A stretch of DNA of 32,136 bases. Source: Saprospiraceae bacterium (GTDB lineage Bacteria > Bacteroidota > Bacteroidia > Chitinophagales > Saprospiraceae). The position numbers were made by a program, and so were the translations under genes. Numbering within the stretch: the stretch's first letter is position 1; the number at the start of each line of letters is the position of its first letter. Shown piece after piece: positions 8,595 through 16,784 of this stretch. Below the pieces are notes generated by a model. That model was given only the letters and a program-made list of their open reading frames with translations. It was not told the origin of the DNA and searched no databases. The stretch spans positions 11,256-43,391 of the forward strand of contig JALWSS010000171.1 of NCBI GenBank assembly GCA_026993525.1. Reading direction: 5' to 3'.

Positions 8595-9326
8595 ATGTTT
8601 CCAATAAAAGACACCATACCGTCCAGTACTTTCCCGGTGATGAACTGGGTGCTGATAGGTTTTAACATCTTTGTATTTTTCATACAAGCCTCCATCCCTC
8701 CTGAACACATAGAGGCTTTTTTGAGAACCTGGGCACTGGTGCCGGCCAGGTATTCCGGTCATTACGGAGAACCGGGGCTTTTCGATTATTTCCCTTTCTT
8801 CACCAACATGTTTCTGCATGGTTCCACCGCGCATTTGATCGGTAATATGTGGACATTGTACATCTTTGGTGACAATGTGGAGGACCGGATGGGTAAATGG
8901 CGGTACTTGCTTTTTTACATATTGTGTGGAGTGGCAGCGAGCTACACCCACTACCTGTTGAATTCCGGTTCACAAATTCCGGCGCTGGGTGCATCAGGAG
9001 CCATTTCAGGGGTGATGGGAGCCTATATGCTGATGTTTCCCCAAAGCAGGATAATTTTTCTCATTCCCATTTTCTTCCTGCCATATTTCTTTGAAATGTC
9101 GGCATTCATATACCTTGCGTTTTGGTTTGCAGCACAACTCTTAAGCGGAACTGCCTCCCTCTTCGCAAACCCCAATGGACCCGGAATTGCATTTTGGGCA
9201 CATGTTGGAGGATTTGCTGCCGGTGTATTGTTTTTCAAGTTATTTGATCGTGGTCCTTCAACAATTGGACGAAGCGGTTTTAGCAAGGACAGACACCGAT
9301 ACATGGATTACTATTCGAATTATTGA
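8595..9326 (+). CDS. Rhomboid-family intramembrane serine protease
   Basis: This 243-residue polytopic protein shows the rhomboid hallmarks: HLIGNMW (His80, Asn84), the nucleophile Ser134 in GASGAISG, and the partner His203 in HVGG. The extended loop after the first helix contains the FTNMFLHGS segment. Six transmembrane helices are expected, with a short basic soluble tail rich in Ser, Arg and Tyr. The enzyme cleaves transmembrane helices within the bilayer; substrates are not predictable. It lies 32 bp upstream of a second membrane-anchored serine protease on the same strand, and the pair may be co-transcribed from the promoter at 8495-8526. Confidence 0.93.
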   Translation: MFPIKDTIPSSTFPVMNWVLIGFNIFVFFIQASIPPEHIEAFLRTWALVPARYSGHYGEPGLFDYFPFFTNMFLHGSTAHLIGNMWTLYIFGDNVEDRMGKWRYLLFYILCGVAASYTHYLLNSGSQIPALGASGAISGVMGAYMLMFPQSRIIFLIPIFFLPYFFEMSAFIYLAFWFAAQLLSGTASLFANPNGPGIAFWAHVGGFAAGVLFFKLFDRGPSTIGRSGFSKDRHRYMDYYSNY

Positions 9327-9358
9327 TTCTCTTACAACTCAAAACTCACACATCAGCT

Positions 9359-10174
9359 ATGGATGTTTTATGGATAATTTTTCTGCTTATTTCCCTGCAA
9401 CCCGTAATTACCCGGAAAATGCTGGAATCCGGCAGGATGAGAATGATAGAAAGAATTGAACGGGAAAGAAACTCCAGGGTAATATTGCTTGTGCACAGAC
9501 AGGAGCAAATGAGCTTGCTGGGGTTTCCTCTGGTCAAGTTCATCAACATGGAGGACAGCGAGGAGATATTGAGGGTTCTGGAAATGACCGAACCTGAAAA
9601 AGACATTGACCTGGTGCTTCACACTCCCGGTGGGTTGGTGCTTGCTGCCGTTCAGATTGCCAGGGCGATAAACCGGAGAAAAGGCAAAGTAAGGGTGGTT
9701 GTACCGCACTACGCCATGAGCGGAGGAACGCTCATCGCCCTTGCGGCTGATGAAATCATACTCAGCAAAAACGCAGTACTCGGCCCGGTAGATCCTCAAC
9801 TCGGAGAATATCCCGCCCCCAGCCTGGTGAAGTTGCTGAAGGACAAGAACATCAATCACATAGATGATGCAACGTTTATCAAAGCTGATATAGCCACCAA
9901 GGCCATCAATCAGCTGAAAGACACCATTGCCACATTATTGCGAAGAACCCAACCTGAAGAAAAGGCAAATGAATTGGCTAAATTGCTGACAGAGGGGCAT
10001 TGGACGCACGATTTCCCTATCACTTGTGACTATGCAAAATCCATTGGCCTGAACGTTACCGATGAAATACCACCTGCATTTCTCGATCTGCTGAGCATGT
10101 ATCCACAACCCGTTAAAACACAGAGAAGTGTAGAGTACAGCAATAATTTCCGGCACATGAATGGACGCAGATAG
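9359..10174 (+). CDS. Membrane-anchored ClpP-fold serine protease (SDH_sah/SppA-like)
   Basis: This 271-residue protein begins with a membrane helix (about 3-17) followed by a ClpP/crotonase-fold domain of the SDH_sah type. Key parts are LVLHTPGG (oxyanion Gly91-Gly92), the nucleophile Ser121 in HYAMSGGTLIALAAD, and the downstream AVLGPVDPQLG. A basic dyad residue such as Lys or His in the C-terminal half is expected by family but I cannot assign it. The start at 9359 removes 12 residues from an upstream in-frame ATG at 9323 and puts the hydrophobic helix at the N-terminus. It directly follows the rhomboid gene and ends inside a hairpin shared with the convergent gene. It is probably a membrane protein quality-control or signal-peptide-digesting protease. 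Confidence 0.85.
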   Translation: MDVLWIIFLLISLQPVITRKMLESGRMRMIERIERERNSRVILLVHRQEQMSLLGFPLVKFINMEDSEEILRVLEMTEPEKDIDLVLHTPGGLVLAAVQIARAINRRKGKVRVVVPHYAMSGGTLIALAADEIILSKNAVLGPVDPQLGEYPAPSLVKLLKDKNINHIDDATFIKADIATKAINQLKDTIATLLRRTQPEEKANELAKLLTEGHWTHDFPITCDYAKSIGLNVTDEIPPAFLDLLSMYPQPVKTQRSVEYSNNFRHMNGRR

Positions 10175-10203
10175 TGCCAGGCCAACATTCCGGCACTATC
10201 TGC
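10167..10203. terminator. Bidirectional hairpin overlapping two convergent stop codons
   Basis: Perfect 12-bp arms GCAGATAGTGCC (10167-10178) and GGCACTATCTGC (10192-10203) enclose a 13-nt loop. The stop codon of the plus-strand protease (10172-10174) lies in one arm and that of the minus-strand gene (10196-10198) in the other. A short T-rich run (TCTTTT) follows on the plus strand; there is no clear one on the minus strand. Confidence 0.65.
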
Positions 10204-10558
10204 TCTTTTCCAGGAAGTATTGTACCAGCTTAAACTGGAAAGCTGCCACATTTGAATTTCTGACCGGTGCATTGAGTAAAGTAAGAGCAAACCCAAACTC
10301 ACTCAGCCGGAAGTCTTTGAACAAATCGCCATTGAAAGTTGTGTAAACCGGTACAAAATGCTGTTCGACCGGGATTTCCATTGTGCAACATACCTCAATG
10401 GCTTTTTTCACGGCAATACTTATTTCTCCCGGTGTTAATCCTTCATCCAGCAGATCGCTCGCCAAAGAGCGCTTGTGATAGTACTGCCACGCATCAAGCC
10501 ACTCTGCCGGGGCCTGGTGCCTCTCCTGGAAAAGCCGGTACCTTGTAATCTTCATCAT
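10196..10558 (-). CDS. Small protein with DinD-like C-terminal half
   Basis: This 120-residue soluble protein has no signal peptide. The second half (about residues 45-118) has the order of motifs seen in DNA-damage-inducible DinD/BRO-like proteins: an AVKKAIEVC helix, EQHFVPV, then KDFRLSEFGFALTLLN and a late VAAFQFKLVQYF. The match is by eye and moderate, and the N-terminal DNA-binding part of DinD seems absent or reduced. It starts 12 bp after the end of a 2-TM protein gene on the same strand, so it is probably the last gene of the operon that contains the GldN paralogue. Its stop lies in the shared hairpin at 10192-10203. Confidence 0.55.
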   Translation of the reverse strand: MMKITRYRLFQERHQAPAEWLDAWQYYHKRSLASDLLDEGLTPGEISIAVKKAIEVCCTMEIPVEQHFVPVYTTFNGDLFKDFRLSEFGFALTLLNAPVRNSNVAAFQFKLVQYFLEKSR

Positions 10559-10570
10559 TGGTACATTATA

Positions 10571-10825
10571 TTATTCAACATCTACCCAATATTGCTTCCT
10601 CCACCGTTCATAGTTTTTCTTAAGCCTCCTCACTTGTAATGATAAAGCCAAAAAGAAAACTCCATTCAACAGCAGGAATGCGGCCACCAGATAGGCCAGA
10701 AAATCCGGAAAAAAGAAAATTAAAATTGACATTATCACCAGGTTGATCCCTATCAAAAGATAAATCCACCAAGGTGAAAACAAATGTCCGGTCAGGTTGT
10801 CATAAAATTCTATTCTTTTGAACAT
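10571..10825 (-). CDS. Two-helix small membrane protein, unknown
   Basis: This 84-residue protein has two hydrophobic segments (about 19-41, WWIYLLIGINLVIMSILIFF, and 44-63) and a basic, aromatic C-terminus (RRLKKNYERWRKQYW) likely on the cytoplasmic side. I recognise no family. It lies 39 bp downstream of the GldN-like gene and 12 bp upstream of the DinD-like gene, all on the minus strand, which suggests one transcript. Confidence 0.6.
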   Translation of the reverse strand: MFKRIEFYDNLTGHLFSPWWIYLLIGINLVIMSILIFFFPDFLAYLVAAFLLLNGVFFLALSLQVRRLKKNYERWRKQYWVDVE

Positions 10826-10864
10826 GGCTCTAACATTTTTTGCGCCTGCATCGGCCTGACTGCA

Positions 10865-11683
10865 TCAGTACGACCACAGGTCTTGTTCAAAATTGAATAT
10901 TTCGTCCTTAATCTTTTGCCCTTCCAACAGTGCATCCGTGCCACTGGCATAATCTTCAATACGCCTGTCATAAACGTTACTTTCTTTGATTACCACCGAA
11001 TCGAAAAAACGCATTTCCAGCCAATCCTCCCAGGTCAGTGTACTGGCATCGTTCCAGGGGTTGAACACCTTGTGTTTAGCCAGCACTTTTCTGGCATCCG
11101 GATAATAAATCCAGAAAAGTGGCTTGTAATACTTGAGATTTCCAAGGTCATCTGTCACCTCTACGATTGGTGCAATTCCAAGGATCCTCACCTTCAATTG
11201 CGAGTATTTACTATCTACCCACCAGATTTCTTTCAATCTGAACAGGTACACATCTTCAGGATTCAAATCGTTTGTAACAATTTCGAGATGCTCCTCATAC
11301 GTTTCGGGATCAAAAGTCAAAACAGTATCTCTGGAAGCAATCAATTCGCCAATCTCTTCAGAGGAAAGTTCCTTTGAAAATTTGTCATCTTCCGTGCTAT
11401 AGGCTTTGATGTTTCCGTTCTTCACCTCATCCATCAATATTTTGAAAAATGGTTCAGGCGGATAACGAAACGGAAGATTTTTTAACGTCCGAATATCTAC
11501 CAGCTCCCAGACACGCTTTTGCCAAAAAACATCCCTTTCGTCAGTGTAAGGATAATGCAGCATCGGATGCGAGGCAACCAATGACCTTTCAGTGAAATCA
11601 TCCAAAGGCTTGTTGGTCTGCGCATGCAATGCAGCATTCGCAATCAAGGTCAAAGAGCCAAAAATCCACAGTATCTTTTTCAT
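10865..11683 (-). CDS. GldN/PorN-family gliding and type IX secretion protein (paralogue)
   Basis: This 272-residue periplasmic protein has a signal peptide (1-21, ending in HAQ) and the GldN family pattern: RDVFWQKRVWELVDIRTLKN near the N-terminus, PFRYPPEPFFKILMDEV, then KEIWWVDSKYSQLKVRILGI, PLFWIYYPDARKVLAKHKVF and WEDWLEMRFF. GldN/PorN forms the periplasmic ring with GldK/PorK in the type IX secretion machine. The gene is not next to gldK, gldL or gldM; its upstream neighbour (26 bp) is a J protein and downstream are small unknown genes. It may therefore be a GldO-like second copy or a relocated sole copy; the window cannot tell which. The family call is firm. Confidence 0.88.
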   Translation of the reverse strand: MKKILWIFGSLTLIANAALHAQTNKPLDDFTERSLVASHPMLHYPYTDERDVFWQKRVWELVDIRTLKNLPFRYPPEPFFKILMDEVKNGNIKAYSTEDDKFSKELSSEEIGELIASRDTVLTFDPETYEEHLEIVTNDLNPEDVYLFRLKEIWWVDSKYSQLKVRILGIAPIVEVTDDLGNLKYYKPLFWIYYPDARKVLAKHKVFNPWNDASTLTWEDWLEMRFFDSVVIKESNVYDRRIEDYASGTDALLEGQKIKDEIFNFEQDLWSY

Positions 11684-11709
11684 GGAAGATTTAATTTTTG
11701 ACTCTATTT

Positions 11710-12696
11710 CTAAACGGCGCCTGCCTTTTTGCGACTGGCACCCAGTTCCCTGATTTTTTCAAAAAGTTTAATTTGTTCTTCGCTCAGATCATTTGGGATC
11801 ATTACTTCAATTCTGACAAGCAAATCACCGTACTTACCTTTGTGGCCATATACAGGCATCCCCTTTCCTTTCAGGCGCAGTACCTTGCCGGATGATGTTC
11901 CTTTTGGCACTTTTACGCGCACATGGCCCGTCATGGTGGGTACATCAATTGCCCCCCCCAACACGGCTGTAAACAGATCTATTTTCGCATTGTATATCAG
12001 GTTGTCGCCCTCCCGTTTGAACCTGGGGTCAGGCAACACCTTCAAAACAATATAGAGGTCGCCATCAGGGCCGCCATTGGCACCGGGCATACCCTTTCCT
12101 TTAATGCGGAGTTTTTGGCCATCATAGGCGCCAGGCTTGATTTCCATGCGAAGTTTCTGGCCATTTAGTTCAAAAGTCCTTTTGCTACCCTGATATGCCT
12201 CCAGGAGTGTCACTTCCATTTCCGCCTGGATATCGCGCCCTTTCATGGCCCGGCTTCTTCTTCTGCCAGTACCTTTGGAAGAGAACTGAGAGAAGACATC
12301 ATCTGTCTGCCCTCCGCCACTGCCGAAGAACATTTCAAAGAAATCAGAGAATCCTCCCGATTTTCCGCCACCGAAAAACTGAGAGGGGTCGCCCTCGAAA
12401 TAATAGGTACGAGACCCGCCCGGGCCACCTTGCCCCGCTTGTTGTGAGAAATCAAACCCGCCCTTTTCATAGGCTTCCCAGTTAGCCCCAAGGGTGTCGT
12501 ACTTTTTGCGTTTTTCCGGGTCTCCAAGTACCTGGTACGCCTCATTCACTTCTTTGAATTTCTCCTCAGCCACCTTGTTGCCCTGATTTTTGTCAGGGTG
12601 ATATTTATTCGCCAGTTTCCGGTATGCCTTTTTTATTTCCTTATCGCTGGCGTTTTTGTCAACTCCCAGTACGGCATAATAATCTTTGTATTGCAT
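11710..12696 (-). CDS. Class B J-domain co-chaperone (CbpA/DnaJ-like)
   Basis: This 328-residue protein has an N-terminal J domain (1-70) with the HPD motif at 33-35 (KYHPDKN), a Gly/Phe-rich linker (about 75-140), and two substrate-binding C-terminal beta domains ([16 protein letters not shown] and [11 protein letters not shown]). There is no CxxCxGxG zinc-finger region, so it is the CbpA/DnaJ2 type rather than canonical DnaJ. It should stimulate DnaK ATPase and deliver clients. The start at 12696 is supported by a GGA purine run just upstream (AAAGGAA-ATG) and by homology; an in-frame upstream codon would add 12 residues outside the J domain. It lies between the HPF/sigma-like gene and the gldN paralogue on the same strand. 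Confidence 0.93.
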   Translation of the reverse strand: MQYKDYYAVLGVDKNASDKEIKKAYRKLANKYHPDKNQGNKVAEEKFKEVNEAYQVLGDPEKRKKYDTLGANWEAYEKGGFDFSQQAGQGGPGGSRTYYFEGDPSQFFGGGKSGGFSDFFEMFFGSGGGQTDDVFSQFSSKGTGRRRSRAMKGRDIQAEMEVTLLEAYQGSKRTFELNGQKLRMEIKPGAYDGQKLRIKGKGMPGANGGPDGDLYIVLKVLPDPRFKREGDNLIYNAKIDLFTAVLGGAIDVPTMTGHVRVKVPKGTSSGKVLRLKGKGMPVYGHKGKYGDLLVRIEVMIPNDLSEEQIKLFEKIRELGASRKKAGAV

Positions 12697-12866
12697 TTCC
12701 TTTTTTTTAGTCAAAAAAATTAAAACCCACAACCCGAATGAAGAAATTCACGTACATCCGCCACGGCGTGGTTTGCGACAGATCCGTCACCAACTTCCGG
12801 TTTGGATGGGTAGTTTGGGTCCCGGAACAAGCCGATGCCGCCCAAACCACTTCTTTTTGAGTACAT

Positions 12867-13979
12867 TCAATGCCTGGAAACATTGACGCTCCCAAAGGCT
12901 GCACGAAGCTCTTTTTTCAAATCTGATTCAACCCTTTGAACAATATCCTCAATCTCACTTGTCTTCTTGCCCTTTACCACTGCAATTTCCTCAACACTCA
13001 ACTTTCCGTGAATATACAAATCGAATACACCACTGTCTTCCAATGGCAAATGGTGCATAAGGGCATTTAATTTTTCATTTATAACATCTTCCTTATTCTC
13101 CCTGCCTTTCTCGTTATCCAGGGCCTCCAATATTTTTTCTTCATCATCTACCGCCAAATTGATATCGTCTGTGGTATAATCATCCAGGTGGTAGCTAATA
13201 TCATCCAGTTCTTCCAGCATTACCAGATCCCCATCCCCATCTGTTGAGAACTCTTCTTCCATTGATTTCACTTCCTTTCTTTCGAGCTCTTCAACGCTGG
13301 TAAATTTTGCATCTTCAATCCACTCATCGGATTTCAGAACAGATTCCAGTACCTCATCTGCAGCCTTAAAGACCCAGAGGTCCATGGACATTTGGCCATT
13401 GTCAAATTCCTTGAAGTGTTCAAACAAATACGCTTTGACACGGTCAAAAACATTCTTCGACTTCACCTTTCCTTCGGGTATCAAACCTTTTGCTTCAAAG
13501 AGCTTAATTCTTCTCCTTACATACCGTTTCACCGACGGCAATAACTGTGTGATCAAATAGTCAAATTCATTTTGCAGGTTATTTTGATGAAGATGAGCCA
13601 ATGACTTTTGGGCTGCCAGCAGTTGCCTTTTTGCCCTTTTGGCTTTTTTCACCAGGTGCTCTTTTCGTTCCTGAGCCCGCTCCTTTTTCAGTGCCCGGAG
13701 AAAAGAACGAAATACTTCGGCAGCCAATTTTTCCAGGCTTCTGCCATGGCCATCGGCATACACAATGCTGCCATCTTTGAGCCGGACACTATAAGAAATA
13801 TGGTAACCACTCTTTTCACTCCCATTGAGATGAATTTCCAGCTTGACCTTTTTTGAGTACCGTTTGAAAAAATCCGATACCCTGCCTGCCTGTCTTTCAA
13901 AAACCTGAACAAGGTTTGCCGGAAGTTTAGTGTTCTCCTTTCTGGTATCGTTTAAGTTGTACATCATGGCAGATTTCAT
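12867..13979 (-). CDS. Putative HPF/RaiA-like plus sigma-factor-like fusion protein
   Basis: This 370-residue soluble protein has no exact match I can name. Residues about 43-108 resemble the hibernation factor HPF/RaiA fold: VKLEIHLNGS, IVYADGHGRSLEKLAAEVF and then a basic helix. Residues about 138-215 (FDYLITQLLPSVKRYVRRR, then LWVFKAADEVLESVL) resemble sigma region 2. An acidic, Asp/Glu-rich linker spans about 225-295. Residues about 303-357 closely follow the sigma region 4 helix-turn-helix pattern: ALMHHLPLEDSGVFDLYI, GKLSVEEIAVVKG, EIEDIVQRVESDLKKEL. If right, it links ribosome binding to transcription control. It lies 170 bp upstream of the J-protein gene on the same strand, a stress-response setting. 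The sigma-4 part is the most convincing, the HPF part moderate. Confidence 0.6.
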   Translation of the reverse strand: MKSAMMYNLNDTRKENTKLPANLVQVFERQAGRVSDFFKRYSKKVKLEIHLNGSEKSGYHISYSVRLKDGSIVYADGHGRSLEKLAAEVFRSFLRALKKERAQERKEHLVKKAKRAKRQLLAAQKSLAHLHQNNLQNEFDYLITQLLPSVKRYVRRRIKLFEAKGLIPEGKVKSKNVFDRVKAYLFEHFKEFDNGQMSMDLWVFKAADEVLESVLKSDEWIEDAKFTSVEELERKEVKSMEEEFSTDGDGDLVMLEELDDISYHLDDYTTDDINLAVDDEEKILEALDNEKGRENKEDVINEKLNALMHHLPLEDSGVFDLYIHGKLSVEEIAVVKGKKTSEIEDIVQRVESDLKKELRAAFGSVNVSRH

Positions 13980-14344
13980 TTTAAATGAAGCTAGTTGAAA
14001 TAATGCAATGTTCTCGTTCCGTCACCATCAACTGTGGTACCAACCGGGCAATGCTGACATTTTGTTTGCGAAGTGATAAACAGCACCGCCATTTTGACAT
14101 AAGCGCCTAAGAATCAGTTGCCAATGTGGCAATATCAACGCGCAAAACTTTGAAGAATAATAAAGCTGTTCGAGGGATTTCAGGGGGCCGGCCCGACTTC
14201 ATACACTCACCAAATCAACAATGGTGTTGCAATCAATTTTTGAATTCCGGCCGACTATCCATTTACAGCTATTTGCATTTAAAAACAGTATGAATTATAT
14301 TTGGCTCCAACCCAAACAAGTAGCGCTCCAAATCCGGAACACAA
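13980..14344. other. Divergent intergenic region with one clear promoter
   Basis: This 365-bp region separates the HPF/sigma-like gene (leftward) from the HhH gene (rightward). It contains the plus-strand promoter at 14272-14303 and a perfect small inverted repeat TTGCCA-atg-TGGCAA at 14118-14132 that could be a regulator site for either gene. No leftward TAnnTTTG element was found. Confidence 0.5.
14272..14303 (+). promoter_or_regulatory. Bacteroidota promoter for the HhH gene
   Basis: TTTG at 14272-14275, a 20-nt spacer and a perfect TATATTTG (TAnnTTTG) at 14296-14303. The predicted start of transcription is about 35 nt before the ATG at 14345. Confidence 0.7.
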
Positions 14345-15334
14345 ATGAGAACACCACCCTTATTCCAAAGCTATTCGTTTACGAGGAGCGAACGTCTGGC
14401 CCTCGTCATCATCGCCATCCTTTCAACTTTCATTTGCATCCTTCCCGGATTGTACAGGATCTACAAATCCCATTTTACCGAAGGGAAGCAAGCCCTTGAC
14501 ACCGCCTGGATGGAAGCCATCAAAGAAGAGCCCGTAACTGATGATTCAGATCACACAAATCTCCCTGAACAAAACCCCGCCAACAAGCAATCCGGGGTGC
14601 TTATGTTTCATTTCGATCCCAACAAGGCACCTTTCGAGGATTTGGTAAGACTCGGAATCAGAGAGAAGGTAGCTCACACCATCATCAACTACCGGAGCAA
14701 AGGGGGTAAATTCCGGAGAAAAGAAGATCTCAAAAAGATATACGGTCTGTCCATTCACGAATACACAAGGTTGGCTGATTGGATACAAATTGAGAATACC
14801 GGAAAGGTGGATGCCACCGACGTGAAAGAAACGATGATGGCTGAAAAGGGACCAGGTCCGGATTCATCCTATTCGGCTAAACCCAGGTACTCAAAGCAAC
14901 CCTTTATGCGCAAATCGAAATGGGAAAATCCGGAGATTGACATCAACCGGGCCAGCGCAGAGGAATGGCAGGCGTTGCGGGGCATAGGTCCTGCCTACTC
15001 AAAACGCATCGTGAACTTCAGGGAAAAACTCGGAGGCTTTTACTCGATCGAGCAGGTTGGAGAAACCTATGGCGTTCCTGATTCGGTTTTTCAAAAGATC
15101 AAACCAAACCTCAGGCTTTCTCCGATTTTCAGAAGAATTGACCTGAATGAGGCTGATCTCACAAGCCTGCAACATCATCCCTACATTAGTTACAAGGAAG
15201 CGAAGGTGCTGTTAGCCTACGTTCAGCAACATGCCCCCGTGACAGATTTGGCACAACTCAGAGATGCGATGTTAAAAATATTTACAAAAGAAAGGTGGGA
15301 AAAACTGGAACCATATCTCAACCTCCACAATTAG
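14345..15334 (+). CDS. ComEA-like helix-hairpin-helix protein
   Basis: This 329-residue protein has one N-terminal transmembrane helix (about 18-37) after a short cytoplasmic stretch, a polar linker and three ComEA-type helix-hairpin-helix modules. They lie near 85-150 (FHFDPNKAPFEDLVRLGI), 198-255 (EIDINRASAEEWQALRGIGP, the best one) and 263-325 (RIDLNEADLTSL). ComEA-type HhH domains bind DNA non-specifically. The first and third modules look degenerate at the GIG hairpin and may serve structure. The protein would be exported and membrane-tethered, possibly in DNA uptake, but competence genes are not nearby. Its stop overlaps the convergent XRE gene by 17 bp. Confidence 0.88.
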   Translation: MRTPPLFQSYSFTRSERLALVIIAILSTFICILPGLYRIYKSHFTEGKQALDTAWMEAIKEEPVTDDSDHTNLPEQNPANKQSGVLMFHFDPNKAPFEDLVRLGIREKVAHTIINYRSKGGKFRRKEDLKKIYGLSIHEYTRLADWIQIENTGKVDATDVKETMMAEKGPGPDSSYSAKPRYSKQPFMRKSKWENPEIDINRASAEEWQALRGIGPAYSKRIVNFREKLGGFYSIEQVGETYGVPDSVFQKIKPNLRLSPIFRRIDLNEADLTSLQHHPYISYKEAKVLLAYVQQHAPVTDLAQLRDAMLKIFTKERWEKLEPYLNLHN

Positions 15335-15851
15335 TCTCATGGTGGGACTGACACTTGCATTTGATCTTTTCCAATAAACCTTTGTGTGAGTTGAGTAACT
15401 CCTCAGAAAGTGAATACAATTGTTCAAAATGATCCTGCATAAACTTCAACTCCTCTGGTACTTCCTCCATGTTCTTGAGCTTAAGTTTAAACATGAACCG
15501 GATTCCCTTGATGGCATTCTCAAAATCATCTGTTTCAGTAAGGTATGACTTGAGAATATCCTCAACCGAAACGGGGTTTCCATTGCCATTCCTTTGGGTA
15601 GCACTGATGTATGCCTCTTCTGTTCTCAGGTTGGAATGTGTAAGATCATAAACGGAGACTTTGAACAGATGGGCCATTTTGACCAGGTTGCAGATCTTGG
15701 GTTCTGCAGTTCCGTTTTCATAGGAGGCTATGTTGCCCCGGTTGAGGCCTATTTTCTCGGCCAATTCTTCCTGGCTCCATCTCATCCTTTTGCGCAACGC
15801 GCGCAAATTGTCAGGCAGACAGTATGTCGAAATGTCATTTCCGGATTCCAT
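15318..15851 (-). CDS. XRE-family transcriptional regulator
   Basis: This 177-residue regulator carries an N-terminal XRE/Cro helix-turn-helix (about 14-72: LRALRKRMRWSQEELAEKIG, then NRGNIASYENGTAEPK). A helical C-terminal part (about 95-170) ends in a Cys/His-rich tail (KCKCQSHHETNC) that could bind a metal. The start at 15851 is preferred because an AAAGGG purine run precedes it; an in-frame ATG at 15893 would add 14 residues. The gene overlaps the 3' end of the HhH gene by 17 bp. Targets are unknown. Confidence 0.85.
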   Translation of the reverse strand: MESGNDISTYCLPDNLRALRKRMRWSQEELAEKIGLNRGNIASYENGTAEPKICNLVKMAHLFKVSVYDLTHSNLRTEEAYISATQRNGNGNPVSVEDILKSYLTETDDFENAIKGIRFMFKLKLKNMEEVPEELKFMQDHFEQLYSLSEELLNSHKGLLEKIKCKCQSHHETNCGG

Positions 15852-16042
15852 CCTACATCCCTTTTGATTCCGATTCTCGAGTAAATCTGGCATTTTGTAG
15901 ATACTTTTTACAGAAAAAAGCGATCCAAAGCCAACTTTGAGCCTTGTGTTAACGTCTTTGACCTAAAAAAGGTTTAAACCTGGCGCATTCTTGTTAATGA
16001 ATTATTAAAATTGTCAAGATAGCATCTAAATTGCTAATAGAA

Positions 16043-16074
16043 TTTGCAGACAACACTAACATCCACTAATTTTG
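16043..16074 (+). promoter_or_regulatory. Bacteroidota promoter for the ECF sigma gene
   Basis: TTTG at 16043-16046, a 20-nt spacer, then TAATTTTG (perfect TAnnTTTG) at 16067-16074, about 45 bp before the ATG at 16119. Confidence 0.7.
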
Positions 16075-16118
16075 TAAAAAATAATTACAATTCAATCACC
16101 TGACTAAAATTCACCTCC

Positions 16119-16631
16119 ATGGAAACTAACATCCATCAACTTTTGCAAAGCGTCAGCCCCTCGTTGCGAGCATTTTCTTTGAAGCTCACGGGCAATGAGG
16201 TGGATGCCAACGATCTTTACCAGGACACTGCTTACCGCATCATGTCGAATGCGGAAAAATACCAGGCCAACACCAACTTCAAGGCCTGGGCCGTGACCAT
16301 CATGCGAAACATCTTCATCAACAACTACCGCAAGAAAGTTCGCCGTGGCACCATTCTCGATCAAACGCCTAATAACTACTACATCAACTCAGGCGACCGA
16401 ACCATCGAGAATGACGGGGAAACACAAATGGCTTACAAAGAGTTGTTGAGGATGGTAAATACTTTGCCGGACGAATTCAAACAACCTTTCTGGATGGCCT
16501 ACAAAGGCTACAAGTACGATGAAATTGCGGAACAACTCGATGCCCCCCTGGGCACCATCAAAAGCCGCATTTTCTTCGCCCGCAGAAAGCTGCAGAAGAT
16601 GTATGAAGAAAAAGCGAAAGTTCGTGCTTAA
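16119..16631 (+). CDS. ECF-type RNA polymerase sigma factor
   Basis: This 170-residue sigma-70 family factor has region 2 (about 8-80: DANDLYQDTAYRIM, then FKAWAVTIMRNIFINNYRK) and region 4 (about 108-162: LPDEFKQPFWMAYKGYKYDE and then LGTIKSRIFFARRKLQKMY). Region 3 is absent, as in ECF factors. No anti-sigma gene flanks it: the next gene is a transporter behind a strong terminator and the upstream gene is divergent. It is therefore a stand-alone ECF factor of the kind common in Bacteroidota, possibly controlled at the level of its own promoter. Confidence 0.94.
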   Translation: METNIHQLLQSVSPSLRAFSLKLTGNEVDANDLYQDTAYRIMSNAEKYQANTNFKAWAVTIMRNIFINNYRKKVRRGTILDQTPNNYYINSGDRTIENDGETQMAYKELLRMVNTLPDEFKQPFWMAYKGYKYDEIAEQLDAPLGTIKSRIFFARRKLQKMYEEKAKVRA

Positions 16632-16669
16632 CTTTTTTTGAAAATTTTTGAACTCCAAAGAACAAAATT

Positions 16670-16699
16670 GCCCTGGTTTCCGACCAGGGTATTTTTTTT
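16670..16699 (+). terminator. Intrinsic terminator after the ECF sigma gene
   Basis: Stem CCCTGGT (16671-16677) with ACCAGGG (16683-16689), a 5-nt loop, and an eight-T tract at 16692-16699. A textbook terminator placed 40 bp after the stop. Confidence 0.85.
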
Positions 16700-16784
16700 G
16701 CGGTTCTTTTTACTGGTCATCGCTGCGCAATGGAGTGCAGCGGTGGCCATTTCTTTTTAAAACGCCTTTTGAACATTGAAAACC

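Noticed and set aside
14118-14132. TTGCCA-atg-TGGCAA as a named operator
   Set aside because: It is a perfect small inverted repeat, but one 6-bp palindrome in 365 bp is weak evidence and no matching regulator can be named.
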